A stretch of 64,000 nucleotides of DNA, taken from Gordionus sp. m RMFG-2023. Its lineage: Eukaryota > Nematomorpha > Gordioida > Chordodea > Parachordodidae. This document shows, in pieces, positions 35,161 through 44,729 of this stretch. Location of the stretch: positions 55,591,561 through 55,655,560 of the forward strand of contig NC_088775.1 of NCBI RefSeq assembly GCF_954871325.1, read 5' to 3'. The notes under the pieces were generated by a model that ran no database searches, was not told where the DNA came from, and saw only the letters and a list, made by a program, of their open reading frames with translations. Within the stretch, counting starts at the first letter, position 1, and every line of letters starts with the position of its first letter. The position numbers and the translations under genes were made by a program.

Positions 35161-35718
35161 ACGATCATGTAAAATAACTTATAAAAGTTTAATATAAATA
35201 TTTAAAAATAAATAATTTAGTTCTTATATACTAAAAAAATAGATAATTTTACAAAAATGATAAAAATAAACCTATATAAATAAAAGATTTCAACTAAAAA
35301 ATTGTTTATTTAAATAAAATTTACAAAAGAATTAATAAAAAAAGTTTATAAACAAAAAAGAAAAAATCATTTAAAATTCAAATCAAATCAATTTGCTTAA
35401 AATTTGGGCGTGAAAATCATTAATTAATTGTAACAAAAATGATATTACTTAACTTACATTGCAGTTTATCATTTTTTTATTAAAAGATATCAAATAAATT
35501 ATTTTACTAAAAATAAATAAATAATAATTAATGCTTGTAATTTCTATTCACGACTTACTCAAGTTGGAAGTCTAAATTAAAAAAAAATTGTATTGTTAAT
35601 TAATAATAAAAACTAATTTGAAATCACGACTTGAGTTCACTACTTGAGTTCACGACTCTTAGACTCAGTTTTCGATTAAGTCGACTCGACTCAGTCGTTT
35701 AACAACACTAGATTTTTC

Positions 35719-35865
35719 CATTATGGCCAACATTTTTTGAACATGGACTATTATTAGTAATATTATGAACAATTTGAAAGCGCGATTCTTTGTTTGAAAC
35801 ATTTGCTATTTTAGTAGCGATATATTATGGCATTCACATAATTTTCCTCATTGGTAAATAATAAA
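35719..35865 (-). pseudogene. Upstream piece of the integrase-like fragment
   Basis: It lies directly on the far side of the 7-kb hAT insertion. The frame ANVSNKESRFQIVHNIT then SPCSKNVGHNG is readable on the minus strand. Only about 45 codons are recognisable, and the catalytic core is not visible in the window. Assignment rests on position next to the fragment at 28114-28699. Confidence 0.4.
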
Positions 35866-36215
35866 AAAATTGACGGCTTATCTGTGAATATATAAATAAA
35901 TATTTTTATTTAATATCTCCTCTTTCCCTAATCGTTAAAAATATAATCTACATTTCCCTAATTTCATGGAAAATCGCTATCAATATTTAATTAGGGGAAA
36001 TGTGCCATGAATTGCCATGTTTTTGCTTTTTTGAAAAAAGATATTAAAATTTATGTTTAACCAAACAAATTTTATATCAATGTGTAGCCTAAATATTAAT
36101 CTTTAAAATAAAATTTGAATCAAAGCTCTATGTATAATACTTTATGAGCTAAATGAGATTATGTGAAAGTTGTTTTTCTGGCCAGTCAATACATACTATG
36201 TATAGTAGATATCTG

Positions 36216-37603
36216 CGACCTCGTGATTCCGTATACATATTAAATTTAATAATAAATGGGGGGTCTTATTACATTTTAATTAATTTTGGTCGATGTTTAG
36301 CAAATAGGTTGATTTCTTGTCATAAAACTATTTTACCAATTTTAAAATATGCCTAAAAATATTAGCCAAAATAATACAAATGCTTATTTAATAATTGCAC
36401 ATGCATAATATAAGAGATGATAAATTCTTACTACCTCATATACTGCCAAGACTTCTTAATACCATGAAAGATCCATTTCTTAATAATTTAACCATTTTAT
36501 CAATGAAAAAAAATTTATTTAAACAATTAAATAATTATGATTAGAGGTGAATGCGGGCCGTGAAATTACACTTGACTCATCGTGTTAACGGTGGGTCACG
36601 GCGTGAGTGTGAATAAATTTTAAATAAAATTTGCAATTTTATAAAAGAACCGTAAGCAAAACGTAACCATTATAATTTTTTACATACTGAACCGTAACCG
36701 TCCCTGCTTAAATGTTCAACGAAAATTGTTGCAATAATTCGGATTTTTTATAAATATATTGATATTTTTAAAACAAAAAAGTCTTAACCTCATCCCTTTT
36801 CATTCATTATATGCCTTAATTTTATATATTTAATTTTTTTAAATCCCTTATTTTGAAATTTTTAAAACCAAAAAATATTTTTAAAGCGTAAAAGTAATAC
36901 ATATTAATATCTCTAAAAAATAAAATTTTACGGTGCCAGCCAGGCGACAATAAAATATAATTGAATTGTTTTTTAAAAAAAATTATTTTTCCGTAACCGA
37001 ATATAATTATTTTTTAAAGGAGTAAAAAGAACTTTTAGAAAAAAGGGTTAAACCGGTTCAGTAAGTTTCTGTAGAAAGGGCTTAGTTCAGTTATTTTGAA
37101 TCTTATATATTTTTTTATACATAATTCATAGATGCTAATAATATAAATAAATTAGAAGATGGTTTCAATAAAAAAAAATTATGAACTAAACCTTTATAAA
37201 TTTCTTCTCAAGAACCGTAACCAAAACGTAACCATTATAAATTTTTACATACTGAACCGTAACCGTCCATGCTTAAATGTCAACGAAATTTGTTGCAATA
37301 ATTCGGATTTTTTATAAATATATTGATATTTTTTAAAACAAAAATGTCTTAACCTCATCCCTTTTCATTCATTATATGCCTTAATTTTATACTATTTACT
37401 TTTTTTAAAATTCTCTTTTTAAATCCCTTATTTTGCCCTTTTAATTATATGGTGCTAGCCGCAAAAAAGAGAAGAAAAGGTAATTAAATTATTTTATTTT
37501 TTTTCATGGGGATTCGGAATATTTTTTAAAATAAGATTCCGAATAAAACGTGGGGATTCTATATCTTGAATCCCCACGTTGGGATTCCAAATCCCACATG
37601 ATT
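36216..37603 (-). repeat. Right inverted arm of the composite palindrome
   Basis: Reverse complement of 25731-27690. It lacks the 540-bp MITE and preserves its target site. Within it a 200-bp block (36650-36840, including 'gaaccgtaaccgtccctgc') is repeated at 37190-37400, about 540 bp apart. Confidence 0.85.
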
Positions 37604-37619
37604 CCATATCCCAATACGT

Positions 37620-38260
37620 CAGTCCTAACTTCTGAGAACTTTACTATAAAGATTGCAATAGGAATTTTTTGATCCTCCTTTCTATCTGATGATAATTTGA
37701 TTTTTTTTTCTCTATCTAAAAGTAAAATTTCAAGATCATCAATGCTGCTATCATTATTATTATCACTATAACCTATAGGTATTGTCGTAGCCTCCAATAT
37801 ATTGTAAATAATGTAGTTTTGCTTATGCCATAAATCCTTAAGATGATCTTTAGCCATTTGTTTTTGCTCAATACTCAATAAAACTTGTTATCGAGGGTCT
37901 AAATATATGGAAGTGTATGCAATACTATTTTGCAAATATTGTTGCTCTCTAATTTTAATGTTTTCTAATATTTCGTATAAAAAGGACTGTAAATTTTTCT
38001 AAATCTAATTGTCATCTAATTCATATGCCTTAAAATCAAATAAACATAATTGTTCCGATTGTAATCTTAATATTGTTATTTTTAAAGGAACTAATACACT
38101 AGTAAGGCCCTTTATTTGGCACCAATCATCTTCCGACAAAATGACTTCACATGCTCCTATAATAAAATCATTACAGAAATCTTTCAAACTTAATAATCGT
38201 TCTAGCATCATACAAATTGAGGACCAATGAGTTGTGCATTATCATTTAAATTAAAATATT
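37620..38260 (-). pseudogene. hAT transposase relic (central region)
   Basis: The minus strand reads RWSSICMMLERLLSLKDF, then LTSVLVPLKI, LQSEQLCLFDF, YLDPR, LLSIEQKQMAKDHL and LWHKQ. This follows the hAT order TRWNSTYDMLERLLELK, L.PLK..T..LQSEQLTL.DF, YLDPR and Q..A...L. The N-terminal part and the C-terminal dimerisation domain are absent. The inverted arm at 37603 interrupts the frame. At least two stops lie between DDN and IEQKQ. Confidence 0.75.
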
Positions 38261-38630
38261 ATTACTTTACAAAATAATTCACTTTCAAAATAATCAACGT
38301 ATTTCTATAACATAGCATATTAATAAATTTACATAATAAAATTTTATTACACTGGAAAATAATTTATGATATCAATCTCTAAATAAAATGGAAGTCCAGG
38401 AAGAAAATTGAAATAAAAACGCGAAGATAAAATAAATGATTCCACTAAAAAAATTAATAAAATTTAAAAATATATATATTATTTTTAAAAAATATTTTTA
38501 TTTTTAAAAATTTTTATGACACCTAGAATCCTTGGACCCTCCACTTTTAAAAAGGGTCCTGGTTCGGGTTCAGCCATAATACGAGGGTTCAGGATCCGGG
38601 ATCGGGTTCACATCCCTCTGGTATATACTA

Positions 38631-39019
38631 TAGTGATCTGCATCGGGCCTAATTTTTCAAGCCAGGCCCGGCCTGAAAATTTTTTTAAAAAAATTTTGCC
38701 GGCCATGCCCGAACCCTATATTTTATTAAAAAGATTTGCCGGCTCGGCCCGGCCCGAATTTATTTAAATATAAAAATTAATTTTTATAATTACTCAAAAT
38801 AAAAGACATGTTATATGGCGTTTAGTTTCAATAAATAAAATCAAAAATTTTTATTTTTCATAAAAAATTCAATATAAAATTGGTAAATTTAGATATATTT
38901 AAAAAAATTTCTAAGGTCCGACCCGACCCGGCTCGAATTTTTTAAAAAAAATTAGGCCCGCGCCTGGCCCGAAGCCCTTTCGGGCCGGGTACGGCCGGGC
39001 CTAACTTTGCAGATCTCTT
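38631..39019. mobile_element. GGGCC-rich hAT MITE, second copy, opposite orientation
   Basis: A 389-bp element. Left end is TAGTGATCTGCATCG; right end, reverse-complemented, AAGAGATCTGCAAAG. A perfect 8-bp duplication ATATACTA lies at 38623-38630 and 39020-39027. Both this copy and 34406-34801 keep one TAG and one AAG terminus, so the unequal ends appear to be a property of the family. It inserted next to the outer end of the composite element. Confidence 0.93.
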
Positions 39020-39149
39020 ATATACTATCCTATTTTTTGACCAATCAATTCAGCAAAAATCCAAGTAAAATATATTACTGCTCTGACGTATCAACTGCAC
39101 AATATAAAAACAAAAAATTTATAAATCTGTGTTATCATAATCAGATTTT

Positions 39150-39800
39150 GGTGTAGCAGCTGAATGACATTTTTCAATGGAAAAGGTCCCTGTGACGGCA
39201 TTGGCGGAACATTAAAAGAGCAGCTCGTTCAAACCTTCAGCGCACCAGTTCTGGACACATTTTAACACCAGTTGATTTATATCAGTTTGCACGTCATCAG
39301 TAAATCATACAAATATAATCAATAAACAATACAATTTATAAGAGATTAAAATACACTAAAGATTCAATTTGCTTGCCTCATTTTAGGAACTCGGGAAATA
39401 CATGATCAAGTTCCTTTGAGATTAAGTAAACTTAAATAAAAATATATTCATATGAAGAGGACTTTCAAATTAACAATATCTCAAATGCCGATAATTTCTC
39501 TATTGCTGATATTAAAGGATTCGTAACATATGTTTTTGACGATTTTTGGTGGTTAGCCACCTTACTAAAAAAGAATGAACTGAGGAGATATAATTTTCTT
39601 TTTACACCCCATAAACCATTACCATCCATCTTTTACCCCACAATTGAGGAAAAGATATGGTTGTCCATTAATCAAATAATAACCATCATAGATCCCACAA
39701 CAGTGTCAGGACTTACCTACAAAATTCAATTAATAAGTGCAAAATGGGATAAGATTAAAACAAGTGTTTCTTTTAATTATTGTTTGTATATAAAATGTTA
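39150..39800 (+). pseudogene. C-terminal fragment of the same transposase type as 54170-55960
   Basis: Near 39160-39250 the frames read AAE then HF and GKGPCDGIGGTLKEQLVQ, matching AE.HFFATSHGK and PCDSLGGVTKRLAA in the 54170-55960 copy. From about 39475 a methionine-free open stretch of about 110 codons reads FVTYVFDDFWWLATLL, LFTPHKPLPSIFYPT, EEKIWLSINQIITII and TTVSGLTYKI. I recall a C-terminal domain of this layout (WW..., HP.GP..SF.WP, ...PTTSTGR.Y) from related invertebrate elements. Function unknown. Confidence 0.5.
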
Positions 39801-40007
39801 AAATACGTTTATTTTAAAGTGTATCGCCTTAACAACCATACCCGTATAGGGTGCTTCTTTACTTATTGTCTCCGGATATCATATTGGTTATATTTAATCA
39901 ATTTATTTAATTTTAATGTCAATATAATACATATTTTTATTAAATATTTTATATTCTAAAATCTTATTAATATAACGCCGTCTATATTTTTTTTATTTTT
40001 TTTCTCT

Positions 40008-42939
40008 TTAGCTTTCACCTTTTCTGGTGGTAAGCTCCTTCAACATCTCTCTCCACTTTATATTCATACAATCTCTTTTATCTATTTTATACTTCTTTAT
40101 ATTGGCTCTAACTTTATGGCCCCATTGAAGTTTTGGCCTTCCTCTTTTACGTTTGCCCATCACTTCCAAACTTTCAACTTTATTTCCTATGTAGTTCATA
40201 GGCCTTCTCATTGTGTGCCCATACCACCTAAGTCTGTTTACCATTAACTTAGTCTTAATGGGCACTACCTTTAAACTATTTAGTATTCTTGTACTATGCA
40301 CCTTATCCTTTCTTGTTACCCCAGCAATCATCCTCAGCATTCTCATCTCCATAGTTTGTAGACTTCTCTCGTCTGATTCTTTGGTTGGCCATGTTTCCGA
40401 ACTATATAGAATAGTTGGTTGTACTATGGAACTGTAGATTTTTCCCTTTAATTTGTGTGGGATTCTTTTGTCAAATAGCACTCCAGATAAAGATCTCCAC
40501 TTTAACCACCCTTGATTAATCTTATTCTTTATCTCTTTTTCTATTGTGCCGTTTGTTTGTATAGTGGAGCCCAAATATTTGCAGCTTTTAATTGCGGATA
40601 TCTGCCAATCATTTATATCAATACTCTCCGTTTCATCTCCTCCTATCACCATATACTCCGTCTTTTCTCTATTTACTTTTAATCCGTGCGTTTCTAGGAT
40701 ATTTATCCAATTCACTAACCTTTCTTTCATTTCATCCTTGGATTCGGCAAGTATCACAATATCATCTGCAAATATCATATTCCACGGGACTGTTTGAGGT
40801 ATAGACTGTGCTAATACATCTATTACTGTAATGAAGAGAAGTGGGCTGAGAGCCGACCCTTGATGAACTCCTTCGACTATTGTGAAGCGTGCTAAAGTAC
40901 CTGCTGTGCTACGGACCATTGTTGTAAGTCCCATATACATATCCTGTATTATTCTTATATATTTTTCGGGAACTTTTTTGTGGCGTAGCGCCCACCAGAT
41001 AAGTATTCTTGGGATTCCATCGAAGGCCTTTTCTAGATCGAGAAAGACCATGTTAAGCTTTTTGTTCTTTTCCCTGTATTTTTCACTCATTTTCCTAATT
41101 GCATGGATAGCATCGGTTGTTGATCTTCCAGGCATAAAGCCAAACTGTGTCTCTCCTATTTCGATTATATCTCTTAATCTTTTTTCTATTATTTTTTCGT
41201 ATAGTTTTAGACAGTGTGACATTAGTTTTATGCCCCTGTAATTTTGACAATTGTGTGGATCCCCTTTATTTTTGAAGATAGGAACTAGATAGCTCTGCCT
41301 CCATTTTTGGGGAACCTCTTCATTTCCAAGTATTTTATTGTACAGATTTGTGAGGAGATGTATTCCATCATCTCCTAGTGCTTTAATGCTTTCTATTTGA
41401 ATATCGTCTGGACCCCTAGCTTTGTTGTTTTTCATATGCTTGAGGCATGTGATTATTTCTTGTTCTGTTATAGGTTGTACAAGGTTTTGACAAGGCGAGT
41501 GTTCATCGAGATGCAATATGTGGGAATTAAAGTTGAGAAGCTCCTGAAAATATTCTTTCCATCTATTCATTATTTCTTTTTCCTTTATTATCAATTTCCC
41601 ATCTTTATTTTTGATTACTTTCGGAGCTCCGTTTATATCCCTAGAGTTCTTTTCTCGCTGTTTGGCTAATCTGTATATTTTATTTTGCCCTTCTTTGGTA
41701 TGTAGATCTTCGTACATGTCATCGTATGCCATAGATTTGGCCCTAGCCACCGCCTTTGTAGCTAATCTCTTGGATTTTTTGTATCTTGACTTGTCATCTG
41801 CATTTTTGGATTTGTACCATATTTTATAAAGGGCTTTTTTCTCCTGTATAGTGGTTTGTACCTCTTGATTCCACCACCATAGTTCTTTGTGTGATTTGTT
41901 GCCTCCTCTTGTCAAGCCTAGCGTCGATTTTGCAGTGTCTATTAATCTGGATGAAAGGTCTGTCCAGATTTTTTCACTGACTTGTGAGCAATTTATTGTT
42001 TCAATGTTTGCATTGATTGCAAAGGCATCTGTCATTGTTTTTAATTTGCCCCATTTGATGCATGGTTCCAGTTTTATCTTATTTTGAGTGGATTTATTTG
42101 AGATTTGTAAATCGATGATTAGTAGCTTGTGTTGTGCGGCGATATCTTCTCCTGGGATGACTTTGCAGTCTATTACATCTTTTAATCTTCTGCGAGAGAT
42201 TAGCATGTAATCTATCTGTGTTTTCCTAGTACCACTTTCATATGTTATTAAATGACTGTCTTTTTTCCTATAGTAGGTGTTGGTTAAGGTAAGGTCGAAG
42301 GCTTGCACAAATTTCAGTACGTGCTCTCCTTCATCATTTCTTTCTCCGTATCCAAAACCACCATGATGCCTTTTGTATATCTCTTGCTTTCCCCACATGC
42401 GCATTTAAGTCACCACCAATTATGACTAGGTCATCCTTAGGGATTTCCATTACAGCTTCATCAAGGATAGCTCTAAAGTCGTCTTTCTCTTCTTCCTTGC
42501 AACCCGTTTGAGGAGCATATACTGATAGGATGTGTAGTATTGATTGACCAATGCAGAGTTTTATCTTCATTAGTCTATCAGAGATCCTGTTGACTTCTAC
42601 TACTGAAGAGGTTAGGTCTTGGCTGAGGATGATGCCGACACCGTTCCTATTGCTAACAAGTCCATTATAGTACAATTTATACCCATCTCCAATCATCAAA
42701 GTTTTCTGTCCTTTCCATTTCGTCTCTTGTATACACGCTATATCAACTTTTCTCTTGTTCAACATTGATGCCAATTCTCTCGTCTTACCTTTAAGCGTCC
42801 CAATATTCAAACTTGCCAGTCTTGTCTTCTTTGCTTTGACCTTTACTTTATTTTTCACAGGATGGAGGTCTACACCCTGCGCGTCGCATGGAGGGAACGC
42901 CCTAGCTTTCATATTCATATTTTCATTTGTGTCCTTCAT
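40008..42939 (-). pseudogene. LINE endonuclease-reverse transcriptase, copy 1 (single frameshift)
   Basis: The element makes one polyprotein that nicks DNA and reverse-transcribes its own RNA. An APE-type endonuclease comes first: LNIGTLKGK, QETKWKG (catalytic Glu), YAPQTG, GGDLNAHVG, KTQIDYML and AAQHKLL. Then the reverse transcriptase: VPIFKNKGDP, QFGFMPGRSTTDAI, VFLDLEKAFD, GVHQGSALSPLLF, IFADDIVIL, and the C-terminal RLRWYGHTMRRP. The start is the ATG at 42939. Copy 2 shows the intact frame to be about 978 codons. Here two bases are missing near 42380 ('gagatatac' versus 'gagatagctac'), splitting it into 42939-42334 and 42404-40008, and one Asn codon is missing near the end. The endonuclease resembles the RTE/CFDP2 type. 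Confidence 0.93.
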
Positions 42940-43080
42940 TTGTTTATTGGACAGGTATCCTTAGCACCCGGCTGTCCAGGCCTGTCGGTGACCGGGGTGT
43001 CATCTCTAAGCTCCGAAATTCATCATACCATATGTCTTTACACATCAGTCATCGAAGAAAAACTTGAAAGTTTTTATGGT

Positions 43081-43159
43081 TCTTACCAGGATTGAACCCG
43101 CGTCCTTGTTCATACTCGTGTTTCCAAGCCTACATCTTACCCATTAGGCCACCTCGGCG
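43081..43159 (-). promoter_or_regulatory. tRNA-like 5' end of the LINE with RNA polymerase III A and B boxes
   Basis: On the minus strand the element opens CGCCGAGGTGGCCTAATGGG. TGGCCTAATGGG (43151-43140) fits the A-box consensus TRGCNNARYNGG and resembles arginine tRNA genes. GGTTCAATCC (43098-43089) fits the B box GGTTCGANTCC with one difference. Spacing of about 40 nt is right for a tRNA. The T-arm pairs imperfectly and no clear acceptor stem closes, so it is not a working tRNA. Its first base abuts the target duplication, so it is part of the element. The 5'-truncated copy at 50384 lacks it. Confidence 0.75.
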
Positions 43160-43179
43160 ATATAACGCCATCTATATTA

Positions 43180-43885
43180 GCTTTTTTTATTGATAAAATT
43201 AATAAAAATTTTAATAAAATTAAAAAAACAAAAATGGATATCGAGATTTTTTGTTAAATCTTTTAATATAAAGGTAATAAACATTTTTAGAGAATATCAA
43301 CACCCGAAAAATATCCCTTCCTAACAATGTTAATTTTTTATTTTTACCGGAAATAATGAAACACATATTTTTAAATTTTTTTTCGATATTTTCCAACGTT
43401 AAATTTTAAGGGCTATAAAATGATATTAAATATGTAACTCTATCTTAAGTATTTTTTAAAAAAAACAAGATTTAATGAACACGCACTTCGCGATTTTCGA
43501 CTTTGAATGCGTATATCTTTGGATTTGGTTGAGATAGCACTCTAAAATTTTGATTTTATTAACATTTACAACATAAATAACTAACATGTCAAGTTTCATT
43601 TAATTTTAAGATGGTCTACTTTTTTTTAAATTTCCTTAAATTTGTTTCATTCGATACATGCAATTTATTTATAAAGAGCGTTGTTTTGAAGATACATAGC
43701 GTTGAGGATAATTTTTTAAAATGATCTTAAAACTAATAAATGGAATATGTTCTAATTTATTTAAAGGGCTGTTGGATTTCAAATCAGAATTAAACCTAAT
43801 AATTTACTAAGATCAAAGGATATTATTTATTTTTAAGTTTTTTTCAGAAATCACTAAATCTATTTTTTTATTTTGCTTTATTTAG
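43180..43885. other. Intron upstream of exon 43886, no gene
   Basis: About 700 bp of AT-rich intron between LINE copy 1 and the importin exon. It ends with a T-rich tract and acceptor 'ttttgctttatttag'. Nothing else is seen. Confidence 0.55.
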
Positions 43886-43972
43886 GCATAATCCATGGGT
43901 TGGCTGGTAATACAGCTCTTAATTACCAGGCTAACGATATTAATCAAAATAGTGGTGGATCCATTGACGAAA
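43886..43972 (+). CDS. KPNB1: Importin subunit beta-1, exon (87 nt, frame-neutral)
   Basis: Two bases complete Gly, then IIHGLAGN matches vertebrate IVQGLKGD, followed by a divergent Asn/Gln/Ser stretch (TALNYQANDINQNSGGSIDE) longer than in vertebrates. The last base, A, joins GC at 60036 to make Ser. Acceptor 'tttatttag' is good. Donor 'gaaa|gttata' is weak (T at +3), but phase and continuity with PLKLVEPYLGN in the next exon support it. At 87 nt with phase 1 at both ends, the exon can be skipped without changing frame. Confidence 0.85.
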
Positions 43973-44169
43973 GTTATAAAATTTGCATTAAACATATTTT
44001 TGCTTTATCTTTACTCTTATAAATATAATAACTGATTAAATTTGGGAAAAAAATTTGCAATGTGATCTACTCCTTCAGTAACCTTTTCCAAGAAATTCTA
44101 TCAAAATTTTATTTATTATAATATCTCTTTTTTACCATCTATTTTTTCCTGGTTTGGCAAGTCTGTTAA

Positions 44170-44720
44170 TTGACCTATCAACTTCAGTCAGTTAACAGGA
44201 AGAGTATTGGCTTGGTTAAATACTCTAAAAAAAATCTGAAGAAAAATAAAAATATGTTTGATAAAATAAAAAACGATATAAATACATATGATCACAATGC
44301 TGCTTATTTATTGGATCCACAATATCAAGTGAAGCATCTTACTAGTAGTGAGGTAAGAGTATATCTTAACTTAAGATTGATTAAAAATATTAGTGTTGTT
44401 AAATTACCTAACTTTGACCATCTCTATTGTGGCTTACTCAAGCTTTTAGCCTTAAAAATGAATTAAGTCTCTAAGCTGAGTCTCAACTTGAAGATTAATT
44501 GGAATATTTTTGGTTAAAAACATGGTTACATTGTTTTATAGTTGACTAAAGTTAGGTAGTTTAACAACACTAAAAAATATTAAAGAAATTAATGATATTG
44601 AATATGAATCGGAACAAGACTCTGCTATGGAGGGCGACATTTACTATGGAATGAATTTAAAAAATATTATAAAATTAATATTATAGATTCATTTTACTAT
44701 TATATACAAAATAAAGTTAG
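44170..44720 (+). pseudogene. Possible hAT transposase relic split by a MITE
   Basis: The plus strand reads DINTYDHNAAYLLDPQYQVK then TSSEV before the MITE at 44391, and EINDIEYESEQDSAMEGDI after it. The A.YLLDPQYQ motif is typical of the central region of some hAT transposases (LLDPRYQ). The rest is too short to assign. No TIRs identified. Confidence 0.4.
44391..44572. mobile_element. Non-autonomous hAT MITE, TAGTGTTGTTAAA family
   Basis: A 182-bp element with ends TAGTGTTGTTAAATTACC and TAGTTTAACAACACTA and a perfect 8-bp target duplication AAAAATAT (44383-44390 and 44573-44580). No coding capacity. The inner parts of the TIRs (TTACCTAACTTTG / CTAAAGTTAGGTAG) extend the inverted repeat to about 28 bp. 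Confidence 0.93.
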
Positions 44721-44729
44721 TATTGACTT

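Larger units (their letters stand above)
28708..35710. mobile_element. 7.0-kb hAT foldback element, TAGTGTTGTTAAA family
   Basis: A 7003-bp element with ends TAGTGTTGTTAAAAAGTCG and GTCGTTTAACAACACTA and a perfect 8-bp target duplication GATTTTTC (28700-28707 and 35711-35718). Its outer kilobases are inverted arms: a GTCGACTC-rich block, then arrays of about 120-bp units (29220-30540 and 33870-35160). The centre holds a MULE-type transposase relic (31700-32340) unrelated to hAT. A 396-bp MITE (34406-34801) is inserted in the right array. It split an integrase-like fragment whose halves lie on either side. Confidence 0.92.
25581..38618. mobile_element. Composite hAT-like element with giant inverted arms
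   Basis: The outer ends are inverted: 'aggaatgtgaaccc' at 25583-25596 against 'gggttcacatccct' at about 38603-38616. Both are followed inward by GGTCC/GGACC and 'gggttc' words. Inside are 1.4-2.0 kb inverted arms, a broken hAT transposase (37620-38260, minus), an integrase-like fragment, and the 7.0 kb hAT element 28708-35710. No matching 8-bp duplication could be read at the outer ends, so the boundaries are tentative. At least four insertion events are stacked here. Confidence 0.55.
39989..43159 (-). mobile_element. Full-length RTE-like LINE, copy 1
   Basis: A 3171-bp LINE in antisense to the importin gene. It is flanked by an imperfect 19-bp target duplication: 'atataacgccgtctatatt' at 39970-39988 and the same with one mismatch at 43160-43178. 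The 3' end is an A-rich tail on the minus strand. The 5' end is a tRNA-like sequence (43081-43159). It contains one long coding region (40008-42939). It is nearly identical to the plus-strand copy at 50384-53431, which lacks about the first 140 bp. Confidence 0.93.

Noticed and set aside
40213-42087. Plus-strand frames over LINE copy 1 and minus-strand frames over copy 2
   Set aside because: Antisense shadows of the long LINE coding region. They are mirrored in both copies, as expected.
43081-43159. Genuine tRNA gene
   Set aside because: A and B boxes are present, but the acceptor stem does not close, the T-arm mispairs and it is fused to the LINE 5' end.
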